NCBI RefSeq assembly: GCF_021390335.1
Contig: NZ_JAJUXK010000004.1
Span: 124,001 to 188,000, forward strand
Origin: Dyadobacter sp. CY343
GTDB taxonomy: Bacteria; Bacteroidota; Bacteroidia; Cytophagales; Spirosomataceae
Direction of reading: 5' to 3'
DNA length: 64,000 bases
Each line of letters begins with the position of its first letter. Position 1 is the stretch's first letter. Under the pieces are notes generated by a model, which made no database searches, was not told the DNA's origin, and worked only from the letters and a program-made list of their open reading frames with translations. Below are positions 1 through 8,941 of this stretch, one piece after another. The position numbers and the translations under genes are program-made.

Positions 1-604
1 TTGTAGCTATCGACGCGCCGGTTACGCCAAAAGAAAACACTACAATTAAGAGCAGATCGAGGACTATATTCACAAAAACCGCGAGTAACGAGGCATTCCG
101 GGCAGTTTTCGGGTTACCGTCATTGCTCACAAAATTGCTCCAAAACATGCGTATAAAGAAAAACGGTAGTCCCACGAGCTGCCACAGCATGTAGTCTGAG
201 GTGCTTTGCGCAATCTGTTCATTTTCAGCACCAGCAAGGAAATCGGCTATGGGCCTTACGACGAATGGGGCGGACAAAGCGATAATAGCGCCGAATAGCA
301 AACCGAGCGTGGTGGCAAACCTGAATATCTTCCCCACCTTCGGATAATCGGCCGCGCCGATATTTTTACTGATCATGATCCCGCCGCCGACCATAATCGG
401 TAAGGTGAGCGCGATAAAAACGAGCAATACCGATCCGTACAACCCGACAGCCGCCAAACCTTCCTTACCCACTTGCCTGCCGAGGATAATACCATTGATC
501 ACCTGATGCGCTGTAACTGAAAGAATGCTGATCAGCGCCGGAGCGTAATATTTGAAGAACAGTGGTTTGACGGGCGCTTCTGCGAGAGGGTTCTGATCTT
601 TCAT
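1..604 (-). CDS. MATE family efflux transporter (N-terminal part)
   Basis: N-terminal ~201 residues of a multidrug and toxin extrusion (MATE) antiporter; the gene runs off the left edge, so its C-terminal half is not visible. Members sit in the inner membrane and exchange cationic compounds for Na+ or H+. The ATG at 604 opens a short polar N-terminus, then hydrophobic segments at about residues 20-40, 55-75, 97-115 and 170-195. The loop motif SNDGNPKTA (about 160-168) matches the conserved ND-GNPK loop of NorM/DinF-like proteins. It is divergent from the gamma-glutamyltransferase gene, with 131 bp between them. The substrate cannot be told from sequence. Confidence 0.85.
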   Translation of the reverse strand, partial: MKDQNPLAEAPVKPLFFKYYAPALISILSVTAHQVINGIILGRQVGKEGLAAVGLYGSVLLVFIALTLPIMVGGGIMISKNIGAADYPKVGKIFRFATTLGLLFGAIIALSAPFVVRPIADFLAGAENEQIAQSTSDYMLWQLVGLPFFFIRMFWSNFVSNDGNPKTARNASLLAVFVNIVLDLLLIVVFSFGVTGASIAT

Positions 605-735
605 AGCCGCGAAATACTGCAAAAAGCGGCTAGTACCAAGCCGGTTACCAAAGAAATTTGAGATTTCAGCGAAAACTTTAATCTAAATTTTCACGACTTT
701 TACTATATACAGTTTAATCAAACCGCGGGATCCCA

Positions 736-2604
736 TTGAAAATAAAACTTCTATTCTCGGCCCTATTGATCACTACCTCGTCTTTCCTTGCGTGGAGCCA
801 GTCTTTTAACAATTTCCCCGTGACAACCCAAAAACCGCCGCTACATGGGAAACATTGGATGGGGATTACCGGAAAGCCACTGGCCGCGACTGCCGGCGCG
901 ATGATTTTTAGTAAAGGCGGGAATGCAGTCGACGCTTCCTGCGCTATGCTGGCTGCAACCTGCACGATGTGGGATGTACTGAGCTGGGGCGGCGAAACGC
1001 AGGCTTTGATCTACAATCCAAAAACAAAAAAGGTGATTGCGATCAACGCGATGGGCGTGGCTCCGACCGGCGCGACGGCTGATTTTTACAAAAAGAAAGG
1101 AATGAAATACCCGCCGGAATACGGTCCGCTGGCCGCGACTACGCCGGGAACGCCGGGCGGATTGATGACGATATTGGCAGAATACGGGACTATGAGCCTG
1201 AAAGAAGTTTTGGCGCCGGCTATGCAAATGGCGGAGGGTTATCCGATCGAGGCGCAAACTGCGAATGCGATTGAGCGCGATAAAGCTGAGATCAAAAAAT
1301 GGCCCTATTCAACCAAAATCTTCCTGCCGCATTTGGGGCAGCCAAGAGAAGCGCCTGACGCCGGGGAGATTTTTGTGCAAAAAGATCTGCTGGCGACGCT
1401 GCAAAAGCTGGTAGACACGGAGCAGCAGGCACTCAAAAAACGGAAGACTAGAAAAGAGGCGATATATGCAGCTTATGACCGGTTTTATAAAGGGGATATT
1501 GCCAAAGAAATCGCCAGAGGTACCCAGGAACAAGGCGGGCTGATCACCGAACAGGATCTCGCGACCTGGAAAGTGAAGATCGAAGAGCCGCTAATGACGA
1601 ATTATAAGGGTATTGATGTGTATAAAATGCAGCAATGGACGCAGGGGCCGGTGATGTTGCAGGCACTCAATATGCTTGAAAACTTTGATCTGAAAGGGAT
1701 GGGCTATAATTCGTCAAAATATGTGCATACCCTGTACCAGGTAATGAACCTCGCTTTCGCCGACCGTGACTTTTACTATGGCGACCCGGCATTTGCGCCC
1801 GAAGAGCCGATGAAAGGGTTACTGTCGAAAGAATATGCGAAGGAGCGGATCAAGCAAATTGACCTGGAAAAGAATGACGCAAAAGTGCTTCCGGGTGATC
1901 CCTACCCCTTCGAGGGCAAGAAAAATCCGTACGCCGACCAGCTTAAAACGTGGGGTAATTTTCATGCGGTACTAGATCAAAACCAAAACGGACCCAGCGA
2001 GCAATTTATGAAGGAATTTACGGCGGGTACCACTTCGGTGGAGGCGGCTGACGAAGAGGGTTGGGTGGTGAGCATTACGCCGAGCGGCGGCTGGGTGCCG
2101 GCTTGTATTGCCGGAAATACGGGCGTAGGGCTGAGCCAGCGGATGCAATCTTTCGTGCTCGACGCCCGTGAAAATCCTTTCAATGTGGTGGAACCGGGCA
2201 AAAGGCCGCGTGTTACGCTCACGCCAAGTCTCGCGTTAAAAGACGGAAAGCCGTTTCTTTCATTTGCCAAGCAAGCGGGCGACGAGCAGGATCAGCTTCT
2301 GCTGCAATTCTTTTTGAATATGGTTGACTTTGGTATGACTGTGCAGGAAGCTACGGAAGCGCCAAGTTTTAAAACGCTGCAAATGTACGGCAGCTTCGGG
2401 GCGCACGAAAAGATTCCGGGCGGACTGATATTGAACGAATCGATGCCCGACTGGACCAGGAAAGAGCTATCCAAAATGGGTTACAAACTCTCCTACCAGC
2501 CCAGGACCAGCGGCCCGATCAATGCAATTTACTTTGACTGGCAACACGGCAGCTTCTGGGGCGGGTCCAGCAACCATGGGGAAGATTATGGATTTGGCTG
2601 GTAG
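736..2604 (+). CDS. ggt: Gamma-glutamyltransferase family protein, exported
   Basis: Gamma-glutamyltranspeptidase-type Ntn hydrolase, which cleaves gamma-glutamyl bonds (glutathione and conjugates), acting in the periplasm. 622 residues, slightly longer than the ~580 of E. coli Ggt. Residues 1-21 form a signal peptide ending LAWSQ. The start is a TTG; it is preferred because it directly precedes the Lys of the signal peptide (KIKLLFSALLI) and no ATG is nearby. The family N-terminal motif GGNAVDA is present, and the autoprocessing site is GTTS with the nucleophile probably Thr432, followed by the usual VVSITPSGGW-type strand. The canonical TTHYSV is replaced by TTSVEA, so it belongs to a divergent branch and may act on other gamma-glutamyl or amide substrates. 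Confidence 0.85.
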   Translation: MKIKLLFSALLITTSSFLAWSQSFNNFPVTTQKPPLHGKHWMGITGKPLAATAGAMIFSKGGNAVDASCAMLAATCTMWDVLSWGGETQALIYNPKTKKVIAINAMGVAPTGATADFYKKKGMKYPPEYGPLAATTPGTPGGLMTILAEYGTMSLKEVLAPAMQMAEGYPIEAQTANAIERDKAEIKKWPYSTKIFLPHLGQPREAPDAGEIFVQKDLLATLQKLVDTEQQALKKRKTRKEAIYAAYDRFYKGDIAKEIARGTQEQGGLITEQDLATWKVKIEEPLMTNYKGIDVYKMQQWTQGPVMLQALNMLENFDLKGMGYNSSKYVHTLYQVMNLAFADRDFYYGDPAFAPEEPMKGLLSKEYAKERIKQIDLEKNDAKVLPGDPYPFEGKKNPYADQLKTWGNFHAVLDQNQNGPSEQFMKEFTAGTTSVEAADEEGWVVSITPSGGWVPACIAGNTGVGLSQRMQSFVLDARENPFNVVEPGKRPRVTLTPSLALKDGKPFLSFAKQAGDEQDQLLLQFFLNMVDFGMTVQEATEAPSFKTLQMYGSFGAHEKIPGGLILNESMPDWTRKELSKMGYKLSYQPRTSGPINAIYFDWQHGSFWGGSSNHGEDYGFGW

Positions 2605-2638
2605 ACTCCGCAGTAAACAGCATTCTAACAGGATTTTT

Positions 2639-3037
2639 ATGAAAATATCTGCCCGCATTCAAAGTGAATTCAATCAACACTCGGTTCTCCTTGAAACTAA
2701 TGGATCTGCCAAATCCATTCAGATTGCGCCAAAGCCGACAGGTTATGGCTCCTCGGTTAACGGCGGGGAATTGCTTCTACTCGCATTAGCAACGTGTTTT
2801 TGCAACGATATTTATCGTGAGGCGGCCAAAATGAACATCATAGTAACCGGCGTGGAGGTGGATTGTACCGCCGAATTCGGCGCGGACGGACAGCCTGGAG
2901 ACAACTTTCAATACGCCGCAAAAGTAACTTCGGACGCATCCAAAGCGGCAATCGATGATTTGATCAGGCACACCAATGAGGTTGCAGAGATACATAATAC
3001 ACTCAGAAAAGGCGCGAAAGTTACCCTGGTTCAGTGA
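2639..3037 (+). CDS. OsmC/Ohr family protein
   Basis: 132-residue OsmC-family protein, usually a cytoplasmic thiol peroxidase acting on organic hydroperoxides. The start is placed at the ATG at 2639 (MKISARIQSEF), which gives the standard family N-terminus; an upstream extension would overlap the ggt end. Typical features are the central helix with LLLLALATCFCND, holding one of the redox-type cysteines near residue 57, and the C-terminal NTLRKGAKV. The second catalytic cysteine of classical Ohr is not obvious; Cys78 (VDCTAEFG) is the only later candidate. It lies 34 bp after ggt on the same strand and may be co-transcribed with it. Confidence 0.8.
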   Translation: MKISARIQSEFNQHSVLLETNGSAKSIQIAPKPTGYGSSVNGGELLLLALATCFCNDIYREAAKMNIIVTGVEVDCTAEFGADGQPGDNFQYAAKVTSDASKAAIDDLIRHTNEVAEIHNTLRKGAKVTLVQ

Positions 3038-3157
3038 GCGATCAGAAAAGTAATGTTGCGCGGCGCCTGGGTGAAATGGAAGAAAATTGCTTAGTTTGAG
3101 GTTTCTTGGTAATCTCAACGCTTCGAGGGACCGTAACCCGGCCCTTATCTCAACGGT

Positions 3158-4225
3158 ATGCAAAAATTGTTACGCTTCGTATTGTCACTGTTTTTATGCG
3201 GCATAACTGCTCATTTATTCGCCCAGTCTGAAACAGAAAAGCTCGATTTACCAGGAGATAATCTCAATTTATACGCCGTAATGAAGCTTTTTCAGGAATC
3301 CAAAACCCTGGAAGCTTTCGAAAGAAGCCTGAATGCCCAACAGGCGGGAATCAACAATCTCGACCTGAACGGGGACGAAGGTACCGACTACATTCGCGTG
3401 TCTGACAAGGTAAGTGGGGATATTCACACCATCACATTAAAAACGGCTGTCAGCGAAAATGAGGACCAGAACATAGCCGTTTTTTTCATTGAAAAGAAAA
3501 GCGACGGCAAAGTGCTGATCCAGCTGGTCGGCGACGAAGACTTGTATGGCAAGGATTATATTCTGGAACCAAACAATACGGAAACTGCGAATCCGGGCTA
3601 TACAGGCTTAGAAACGGTTAAATCGGCGCAGAGCAATCCTGTGTCGGTAGCCACCTGGCCGATGGTGCGTTACGTTTTCTCTCCTGGTTACTCAGCATGG
3701 AACTCACCGTGGCGCTGGCGGTATTATCCTTCTTACTGGAAACCCTGGCGGCCGCGGTACTGGCATTCGTACTATGGTTACCATTATCACTTGCACAAAT
3801 CGTACAATGCCCGCTACCGGAAATGGAAATATTTCCGGAACCCGGCCTGGTACGGGCAGTATTACAGCGCAAATTTTCGGTCGAGATCGATTATTGTACG
3901 CACGAAATCCAATCGAGGAGACTACAAAACGACTTATTCACGACCAGCAACGGCGGGTGAAGGTTCTGCATTATTTGTCAAAAGAAACCCAAAATCGCGA
4001 TCGGTCAGCTACCGCGTTCCTGCATTCGACAAAAATGGAAGGCCGGTTATTGTGAAACAGGTGGAACCTGCCAGGCCCGCAAAAAAGCCGGTCAAGCGAA
4101 AGAAGCCCGGGCACTCCCGCAAAAAACCTGCTTCAACCAAAGGTTTGACCAAACCTTCCTCCCGCGAATCGGTCAAACCGGCCACGCCAGCTTCCTCGCG
4201 CGAGCCGAAAAAAGAGATTAGATAG
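3158..4225 (+). CDS. Exported hypothetical protein, Tyr/Trp-rich and basic tail
   Basis: 355-residue protein of unknown function. Residues 1-22 are a clear signal peptide ending LFAQ. Residues 25-150 look folded (DLNGDEGTDYIRV, then VFFIEKKSDGKVLIQLVGDEDLYG). This is followed by a region extremely rich in Tyr, Trp, His and Arg (about 165-245) and a Lys/Pro/Ser-rich basic tail from about 300. I recognise the layout from other Bacteroidota exported proteins of unknown role but cannot name the family. The composition suggests an envelope or surface protein. It stands alone, ending 4 bp before the convergent mtgA gene. Confidence 0.75.
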   Translation: MQKLLRFVLSLFLCGITAHLFAQSETEKLDLPGDNLNLYAVMKLFQESKTLEAFERSLNAQQAGINNLDLNGDEGTDYIRVSDKVSGDIHTITLKTAVSENEDQNIAVFFIEKKSDGKVLIQLVGDEDLYGKDYILEPNNTETANPGYTGLETVKSAQSNPVSVATWPMVRYVFSPGYSAWNSPWRWRYYPSYWKPWRPRYWHSYYGYHYHLHKSYNARYRKWKYFRNPAWYGQYYSANFRSRSIIVRTKSNRGDYKTTYSRPATAGEGSALFVKRNPKSRSVSYRVPAFDKNGRPVIVKQVEPARPAKKPVKRKKPGHSRKKPASTKGLTKPSSRESVKPATPASSREPKKEIR

Positions 4226-4229
4226 CGGC

Positions 4230-4928
4230 TTACAAATTGTTAAGATACTTGCGCCCGCCCAGGTATTTCATTTGCCGTACGATCTGGCCGGTGCGCTTAT
4301 TGACGTAGCCTGAGGGGTTTTTAATAGAAAAACGGATCGGATTGGGAAGTACCGCCGCAATGCGCGCCGCTTCATATCTCGTGAGATTTTGCGCCGATTT
4401 CTTGTAATAGCGCTGTGAAGCCGCCTCCACGCCGAAAGTCATTTCTCCCATTTCGGCCACATTTAAATATACTTCGAGAATGCGTTCCTTATCCCAGATC
4501 AGCTCGATCAAAACCGTAAAATAGGCTTCCAAACCTTTCCGGATATAGCTCCTGCCGTGCCACAAAAAGATATTTTTAGCAACCTGCTGGGAAATGGTAC
4601 TTGCTCCGCGCGCGCGCTTCCGCTTTTCAGTTACAGCATTATAAATCTGGTCAAAATCAAAACCCCAGTGCCTTGGAAAGTTCTGGTCCTCCGAAGCAAT
4701 TACTGCCAAAGCCACTTCTTTCGAAATATTCTCGTAGGGTTCCCAGTCGTGAAAAAGCTCAGTTTCCTTGTCTTCCCTGAAAGCTTCAATTTTTCTGGAA
4801 AGCATATACGGAGTTACCCAAACTGGTAAGAACCTGAGAATGACCACCCAAATAATTGAAATTCCGAAAAACAGGAGCAGTAACCTTAAAACAATAAATC
4901 GCAGACGGCGCACAAAAGAACTTTTCAC
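4230..4928 (-). CDS. mtgA: Monofunctional peptidoglycan glycosyltransferase MtgA
   Basis: GT51 peptidoglycan glycosyltransferase that polymerises lipid II into glycan strands at the outer face of the inner membrane. One N-terminal transmembrane helix (about residues 9-32) is followed by the catalytic domain only; there is no transpeptidase domain. Family motifs are SEDQNFPRHWGFD (catalytic Glu about residue 80), GASTISQQ (about 108-115), and KERILEVYLNVAEMG. The start is given as GTG at 4928 (KSSFVRRLRF follows); a TTG at 4967 would add 13 residues. The 3' end lies 4 bp from the convergent exported protein gene. Confidence 0.93.
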   Translation of the reverse strand: MKSSFVRRLRFIVLRLLLLFFGISIIWVVILRFLPVWVTPYMLSRKIEAFREDKETELFHDWEPYENISKEVALAVIASEDQNFPRHWGFDFDQIYNAVTEKRKRARGASTISQQVAKNIFLWHGRSYIRKGLEAYFTVLIELIWDKERILEVYLNVAEMGEMTFGVEAASQRYYKKSAQNLTRYEAARIAAVLPNPIRFSIKNPSGYVNKRTGQIVRQMKYLGGRKYLNNL

Positions 4929-5043
4929 TTCAACAATACGATACCAAAGGACGAAAACAGCGTACAAAGAACAGAAACTAATCAGGTTTAGACAAAGAAA
5001 TCAAAACCAATATTTAGCAAATCACACGTATCTGTCCCTTGTT

Positions 5044-6327
5044 ATGATGAATGAAGAGATTCTGAGTTTCGTTTGGCGTTTCCAGTATTTTGAAAGCACA
5101 AATCTTGTCACAGACGAGCAAAAGCGCATTTCCGTAGTCCGTACCGGCCATAGAAACAACAACGCCGGCCCCGATTTCCTGGAAGCCGCGGTGGTAATCG
5201 ACGATGTGCATTGGTATGGAAGCATTGAAATCCATGTGCGCTCCTCTGATTGGTTTGTCCACACGCACGACTCCGACCCGGCTTATGAAAGCGTGATCCT
5301 GCATTTGGTTTGGGAAAATGACAAGCCGGTAATGCGGCAGGACGGGACACTGGTACCAACTTTGGCGCTCAAAGGATCAGTGAAAAATTCCATTATGGAG
5401 AGATATGCGCTGTTGCAGGATATGGGCGATACGATCCCGTGTGCGGGTATGTTCTCTGAAATCCACGAGATTCATAAGTACGCGATGCTCGACCGCGTGT
5501 TGCTGGAAAGGCTGGACAGAAAAGCTGTGGCCGTGATGGAATTGTTAGAAAAAAACCGCAATGATTGGGAAGAAACAGCTTATCAGTGGCTGGGAATGCA
5601 TTTCGGATTCAAATTGAATGATCCCGCATTTCTCAGGTTAACTCAGATTGTGCCTTTGAAAGTTATCCAAAAACACCGCGACCGGCTGCTGGACGTTGAG
5701 GCTATTCTTTTTGGTTCTGCTGGTCTTATTCCTGAAAAATCCGAAGACATTTATGTGCGGTCGCTGCAAAATGAGTTCCGTTTTTTCAGTACCAAATACA
5801 AGCTGGCCGACAAAGTAATGCAGCCGCACGAATGGAAATTCGCAAAACTGCGGCCGGCCGGCTTTCCTACGATCCGGCTGGCGCAGCTGGCGCGACTGCT
5901 CAGCATAGAGGGCAACCTGTTCTCGACTATTATTTCGGTGAATTCATTTGAAAAAATGGAGGACCTGTTCCAGCTCAGACAATCGGACTATTGGATCCGA
6001 CATTATGTTTTCGATAAAAAGGCGGCGACACCCGTGCCTTTCATGGGAAAAGATGCCGGCTCTTTGCTGACTATCAATGGTATTATTCCGGTACTGGTCG
6101 CCTTTGCCCGACAGCGCCAGCAACCCGAACTGCTCGATAAGGCGATTGACTGGCTTTCGCAGCTTCCTTCGGAGAACAACCGGATCACCAGAGAGTGGGC
6201 GACGCTGGGAATGCGGGTGAAAACATCTGCCGATTCCCAGGCGCTGATAGAATGGTATAATAACTATTGTTTGCCCAAAAAGTGCCTTGATTGCACGGTA
6301 GGCGCAGGTTTGGTAAGATCAAATTAG
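5044..6327 (+). CDS. DUF2851 family protein
   Basis: 427-residue cytoplasmic protein of the DUF2851 family, common in Bacteroidota and of unknown function. It begins with MMNEEILSFVWRFQYF and has the conserved GHRNNNAGPDFLEA and GSIEIHVRSSDW segments near the N-terminus, a pattern reminiscent of nuclease-like folds, although activity is not established. The C-terminus carries several cysteines (about 10 residues before the end) of the type CLPKKCLDC, a possible metal site. The reading frame is open upstream to 4768, but those codons lie antisense to mtgA and have no family match, so the ATG at 5044 is taken. Its stop overlaps the convergent small membrane protein gene by 4 bp. Confidence 0.88.
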   Translation: MMNEEILSFVWRFQYFESTNLVTDEQKRISVVRTGHRNNNAGPDFLEAAVVIDDVHWYGSIEIHVRSSDWFVHTHDSDPAYESVILHLVWENDKPVMRQDGTLVPTLALKGSVKNSIMERYALLQDMGDTIPCAGMFSEIHEIHKYAMLDRVLLERLDRKAVAVMELLEKNRNDWEETAYQWLGMHFGFKLNDPAFLRLTQIVPLKVIQKHRDRLLDVEAILFGSAGLIPEKSEDIYVRSLQNEFRFFSTKYKLADKVMQPHEWKFAKLRPAGFPTIRLAQLARLLSIEGNLFSTIISVNSFEKMEDLFQLRQSDYWIRHYVFDKKAATPVPFMGKDAGSLLTINGIIPVLVAFARQRQQPELLDKAIDWLSQLPSENNRITREWATLGMRVKTSADSQALIEWYNNYCLPKKCLDCTVGAGLVRSN

Positions 6328-6521
6328 CCTTTGACCAGGTTGACCCCCGTGAGCAGAAATACGGTACCTACTAAAAAAGGCACGATCGATTCCCATTTGG
6401 AAACCGTCAGCCCAAGTACTGGTTTATCAGAAAGAAATGCGATGCAGGCGAAAAGCAGAACTGAAATGCCGAGAATCGTCAAAAGCGCGCCAAAAAAACG
6501 CTTGAACGGAGTATTTTCCAT
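6324..6521 (-). CDS. Small two-helix membrane protein
   Basis: 65-residue protein with two predicted transmembrane helices (about residues 10-29 and 46-62) joined by a short polar loop containing KPVLGLTVSKWES. Function unknown. The start context, the hydrophobic pattern and its fit between two genes (4-bp convergent overlap with the DUF2851 gene, 72 bp downstream of the CCA-adding enzyme start region on the same strand as that gene) support a real gene. No family recognised. Confidence 0.6.
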   Translation of the reverse strand: MENTPFKRFFGALLTILGISVLLFACIAFLSDKPVLGLTVSKWESIVPFLVGTVFLLTGVNLVKG

Positions 6522-6593
6522 TGAATTGGTGAAGAGAAGATGTTTTTGGTAAAGTTATAAATATGCGCCTTATGCTATAAAATATGTGCCGGG

Positions 6594-8009
6594 TCACTGC
6601 ACAGAAAAACCCATTTTTTTACCCTCTTCCACCATAAAAGCAAAAGCAGCTTCATATTCATTGGGTATCGTGCCTTCGAGAATCGCCTCGCGGATGATTT
6701 CTTTGATAATCCCGACTTCTTTCGCAGGTTTCAACCCGAAAGTCTGCATGATCATTTCACCGGTGATCACTGGCTGGAAATTGCGCAGCTTGTCACGCTC
6801 TTCCAGGTCTTTCAGCTTCTGTTCAACGAGATCGAAGTTACTGATGTATTTTTTAACCTTTTCGGGGTTTTTGGAGGTGATATCCGCCCGGCAAAGTTTC
6901 ATCAGCGCCTCAATGTCCTCGCCGGCTTCCACGAGCAAGCGCCGCATTGCAGAGTCTGTAATATCTTCCTTCGACAAAACGATCGGTCTTAAATGCAGCC
7001 GCACGAGCTTTTTCACAAAGCGCATTTTTTCATTCAGCGGCAATTTCATCCGCCTGAAAATGACTGGTACCATTCGCGCGCCCACTTCTTCGTGATTATG
7101 AAATGACCAGCCTATCTTTTTGTCAAACTTCTTGGTAGCCGGCTTGGCAATATCGTGCAGGATCGCCGCCCAGCGGAGCCAGAGGTCGTCGGTGGTGTGG
7201 GACACATTATCGAGGACTTGCAAAGTGTGGTAAAAATTGTCCTTATGTCCCTTTCCCTCAATGTTTTCCACGCCTTGCAGCTCAATCATTTCAGGAAAAA
7301 TGATAGCCAGTAAGCCGGAATGAAATAGCAGTTTGAAACCGTAGGAAGGCGTTTTGGAAAGAATTATTTTGTTCAATTCGTCTGAGATCCGCTCCGCAGA
7401 AACAATGGAAATACGGTCCTTCATTTTGACGATCGCATCGAAAGTATCCGCTTCAATATCAAAGTTGAGCTGACTGGCGAAACGGATCGCCCGCATCATT
7501 CGCAGCGGATCGTCGGAGAAAGTGATTTCAGGCCCCAGTGGGGTTCGTATGATCTTCTTTTTAAGGTCTTTAACACCATCAAACGGATCGATCAACTCGC
7601 CGAAGCTTTCCTTTTTAAGACTGATCCCCATTGCGTTAATGGTGAAATCGCGCCTGTTCTGATCGTCCGCCAGCGTCCCGTCTTCTACTGCCGGCTTGCG
7701 CGAATCGGCGCGATAAGATTCTTTTCTGGCGCCTACAAACTCGATTTCCAAATCACCCTGCCGGATCTGGGCTGTTCCGAAACTTTTGTAAATGCTGACA
7801 AAAACATCCGGCCCAAGCTGACTGGCGACAAGCTCGGCCAGTTCAATGCCGCTTCCGATGGAAACGATGTCAATATCCTTGCTATTCCTTTTGAGTATCA
7901 GGTCCCTTACAAACCCACCGATCACGTATGCCTCTACATCCAGCTCAGCCGCAGCCTTCGCCACCATCTCCAATATCGGGTAGCCGGATAATTGCTCTTT
8001 GAAATTCAT
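6594..8009 (-). CDS. cca: CCA tRNA nucleotidyltransferase with HD domain
   Basis: 471-residue class II nucleotidyltransferase that adds or repairs the 3' CCA end of tRNA (a poly(A) polymerase role is the alternative in this family). Residues 31-36 are the nucleotide-binding GGFVRD and residues 45 and 47 the metal-binding Asp pair (KDIDI). The R-x-x-FTINAMG motif is present (DFTINAMGISL), followed by the head and neck region with DDPLRMMRAIRFASQL. An HD phosphohydrolase domain follows, with HD at 285-286 (LHDIAKP). Length and layout match Bacteroidota CCA enzymes. Monocistronic as far as can be seen. Confidence 0.93.
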   Translation of the reverse strand: MNFKEQLSGYPILEMVAKAAAELDVEAYVIGGFVRDLILKRNSKDIDIVSIGSGIELAELVASQLGPDVFVSIYKSFGTAQIRQGDLEIEFVGARKESYRADSRKPAVEDGTLADDQNRRDFTINAMGISLKKESFGELIDPFDGVKDLKKKIIRTPLGPEITFSDDPLRMMRAIRFASQLNFDIEADTFDAIVKMKDRISIVSAERISDELNKIILSKTPSYGFKLLFHSGLLAIIFPEMIELQGVENIEGKGHKDNFYHTLQVLDNVSHTTDDLWLRWAAILHDIAKPATKKFDKKIGWSFHNHEEVGARMVPVIFRRMKLPLNEKMRFVKKLVRLHLRPIVLSKEDITDSAMRRLLVEAGEDIEALMKLCRADITSKNPEKVKKYISNFDLVEQKLKDLEERDKLRNFQPVITGEMIMQTFGLKPAKEVGIIKEIIREAILEGTIPNEYEAAFAFMVEEGKKMGFSVQ

Positions 8010-8057
8010 GCGGCAAAGGTAATATTTTCTCGTTTTGCCCGCGCCCGTGCAGCAAGT

Positions 8058-8423
8058 TTAGCGGGACAATTGATAATCGGCGATCAGGCTATTGACGGAT
8101 ACATGCAGCAGCACCGAAAGATTTCTGATCATTTCAACTGTCAACTTACGCTTCTTGTTTAATATTTCCGACACCCGGCTTTTTCCCCCAACCGCCTCCG
8201 CAAGATCAATCTGCTTCAACTGCATCTCTTCCATCCGGATCTTTATCGTTTCAATAGGATCAGGTTCGCCGATTGGATAATGTTCGTCTTCATAAGCCCC
8301 TACGAGCAACGCAAGTACGTCACACTCATCACTTTCCGGAGTGCCGGCAGTTGCATTAAAAAGTTCTCCAAGCCGCTTCAACGCAGTTCGGTATTCATCT
8401 TCTGTCTTAATTAGTTTAAGCAT
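8058..8423 (-). CDS. higA: HigA-type antitoxin, HTH domain
   Basis: 121-residue antitoxin of the HigA family. The N-terminal ~60 residues form the toxin-binding part (YRTALKRLGELFNA), the linker has the characteristic EHYPIGEPDPIE, and an XRE-type helix-turn-helix follows at about 70-115 (MQLKQIDLAEAVGG, VSEILNKKRKLT). HigA normally neutralises the ribosome-dependent mRNA interferase HigB and represses their shared promoter. The toxin gene lies immediately upstream in the same operon with 3 bp between its natural stop and this ATG, but that toxin carries a premature stop. The antitoxin reading frame is intact, consistent with retention after toxin loss or as defence against related toxins. 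Confidence 0.88.
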   Translation of the reverse strand: MLKLIKTEDEYRTALKRLGELFNATAGTPESDECDVLALLVGAYEDEHYPIGEPDPIETIKIRMEEMQLKQIDLAEAVGGKSRVSEILNKKRKLTVEMIRNLSVLLHVSVNSLIADYQLSR

Positions 8424-8426
8424 ATT

Positions 8427-8723
8427 TCAAATCGTATTTGCATTAATCCTGTCGTATTCGTTGTGCGTGCCAATGAAACGGATTTAAACGAGCTGTTTAC
8501 TAAAATTAAAATGTGCTACCAGCCTGTTAGAATTACCCTTGATATTGAATACAATCCTCCCGTTTTTCAAAATACTGGCAGTTCCGAAAGTAACTTTAAT
8601 TTCAGCCGGCGACTTAAAATCGTTCTTCAAAATTGTGTCAAACCAGATTTTCAAGTATTGCTCCGTTTCGGGATGGATTTGCCAATACTGGACCAACGTA
8701 CTCTTAGCAAAAATTCTTTTCAT
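8427..8723 (-). pseudogene. higB: HigB-type toxin with premature stop
   Basis: RelE-superfamily HigB toxin whose frame would give 98 residues, but codon 80 is TAA (8484-8486), leaving a 79-residue product. Residues 1-79 match the family closely (IFAKSTLVQYWQ, then ILKNGRIVFNIKGNSNRLVAHFNF). After the stop the same frame continues as IRFIGTHNEYDRINANTI and ends in TGA 3 bp before higA, which is exactly the conserved HigB C-terminus. The lost part carries the IGTHxxYD block needed for catalysis in relatives, so the toxin is probably inactive. A Tyr or similar codon changed by one base is the simplest explanation; a sequencing error cannot be excluded. Confidence 0.85.
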
Positions 8724-8736
8724 GAATGTGCATAGT

Positions 8737-8744
8737 CAAAAATA
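8737..8744 (-). promoter_or_regulatory. Possible -7 element of the higBA operon
   Basis: On the minus strand this reads TATTTTTG, a match to the Bacteroidota -7 consensus TAnnTTTG, 13 bp before the higB ATG. No TTG at the usual distance upstream was found, so the call is weak. Confidence 0.3.
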
Positions 8745-8809
8745 ACAAAAGTTCCCAAATCGAGAACTCTGTTTAGACGTCTGCTTCCATAAAAAGTCAC
8801 ATTAAATTT

Positions 8810-8855
8810 TCACCCCTCCGAATTCACCATGAAAAACGCTGTCCTGATATTCCGG
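8810..8855 (-). pseudogene. Duplicated 3' tail of a truncated-haemoglobin gene
   Basis: Positions 8812-8846 match 34 of 35 bases of 9295-9329, the 3' end of the neighbouring haemoglobin gene, then similarity fades. On the minus strand the copy keeps the reading frame and end of the parent: RTAFFMVNSEG followed by a stop, with a silent TTT/TTC difference. It is therefore a gene-tail remnant and not a random repeat. The two copies are 483 bp apart and bracket the small antitoxin-like gene and its truncated partner. Confidence 0.75.
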
Positions 8856-8941
8856 AGAAGGATTTTAGTAACAAAACAAGCTCGCAACTTGTTTAGCATA
8901 AGACAATACTTAAATTTGTTAAACTCCAAAAAAGAGATATT

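Noticed and set aside
605-735. Short inverted repeat between the MATE and ggt genes
   Set aside because: GCCGC/GCGGC-like pairing is short and has no T-run; not enough to call a terminator or operator.
841-1257. Long open frame antisense to the gamma-glutamyltransferase gene
   Set aside because: Arg/His-rich composition and no start context; the sense strand encodes a complete enzyme with recognised motifs.
4768-5043. N-terminal extension of the DUF2851 protein
   Set aside because: Lies antisense to the mtgA coding region, has no family similarity, and the family start MNEEIL is at 5044-5047.
8463-8735. Plus-strand open frame opposite higB
   Set aside because: It is the complement of a clear HigB sequence; no domain is recognisable in it.
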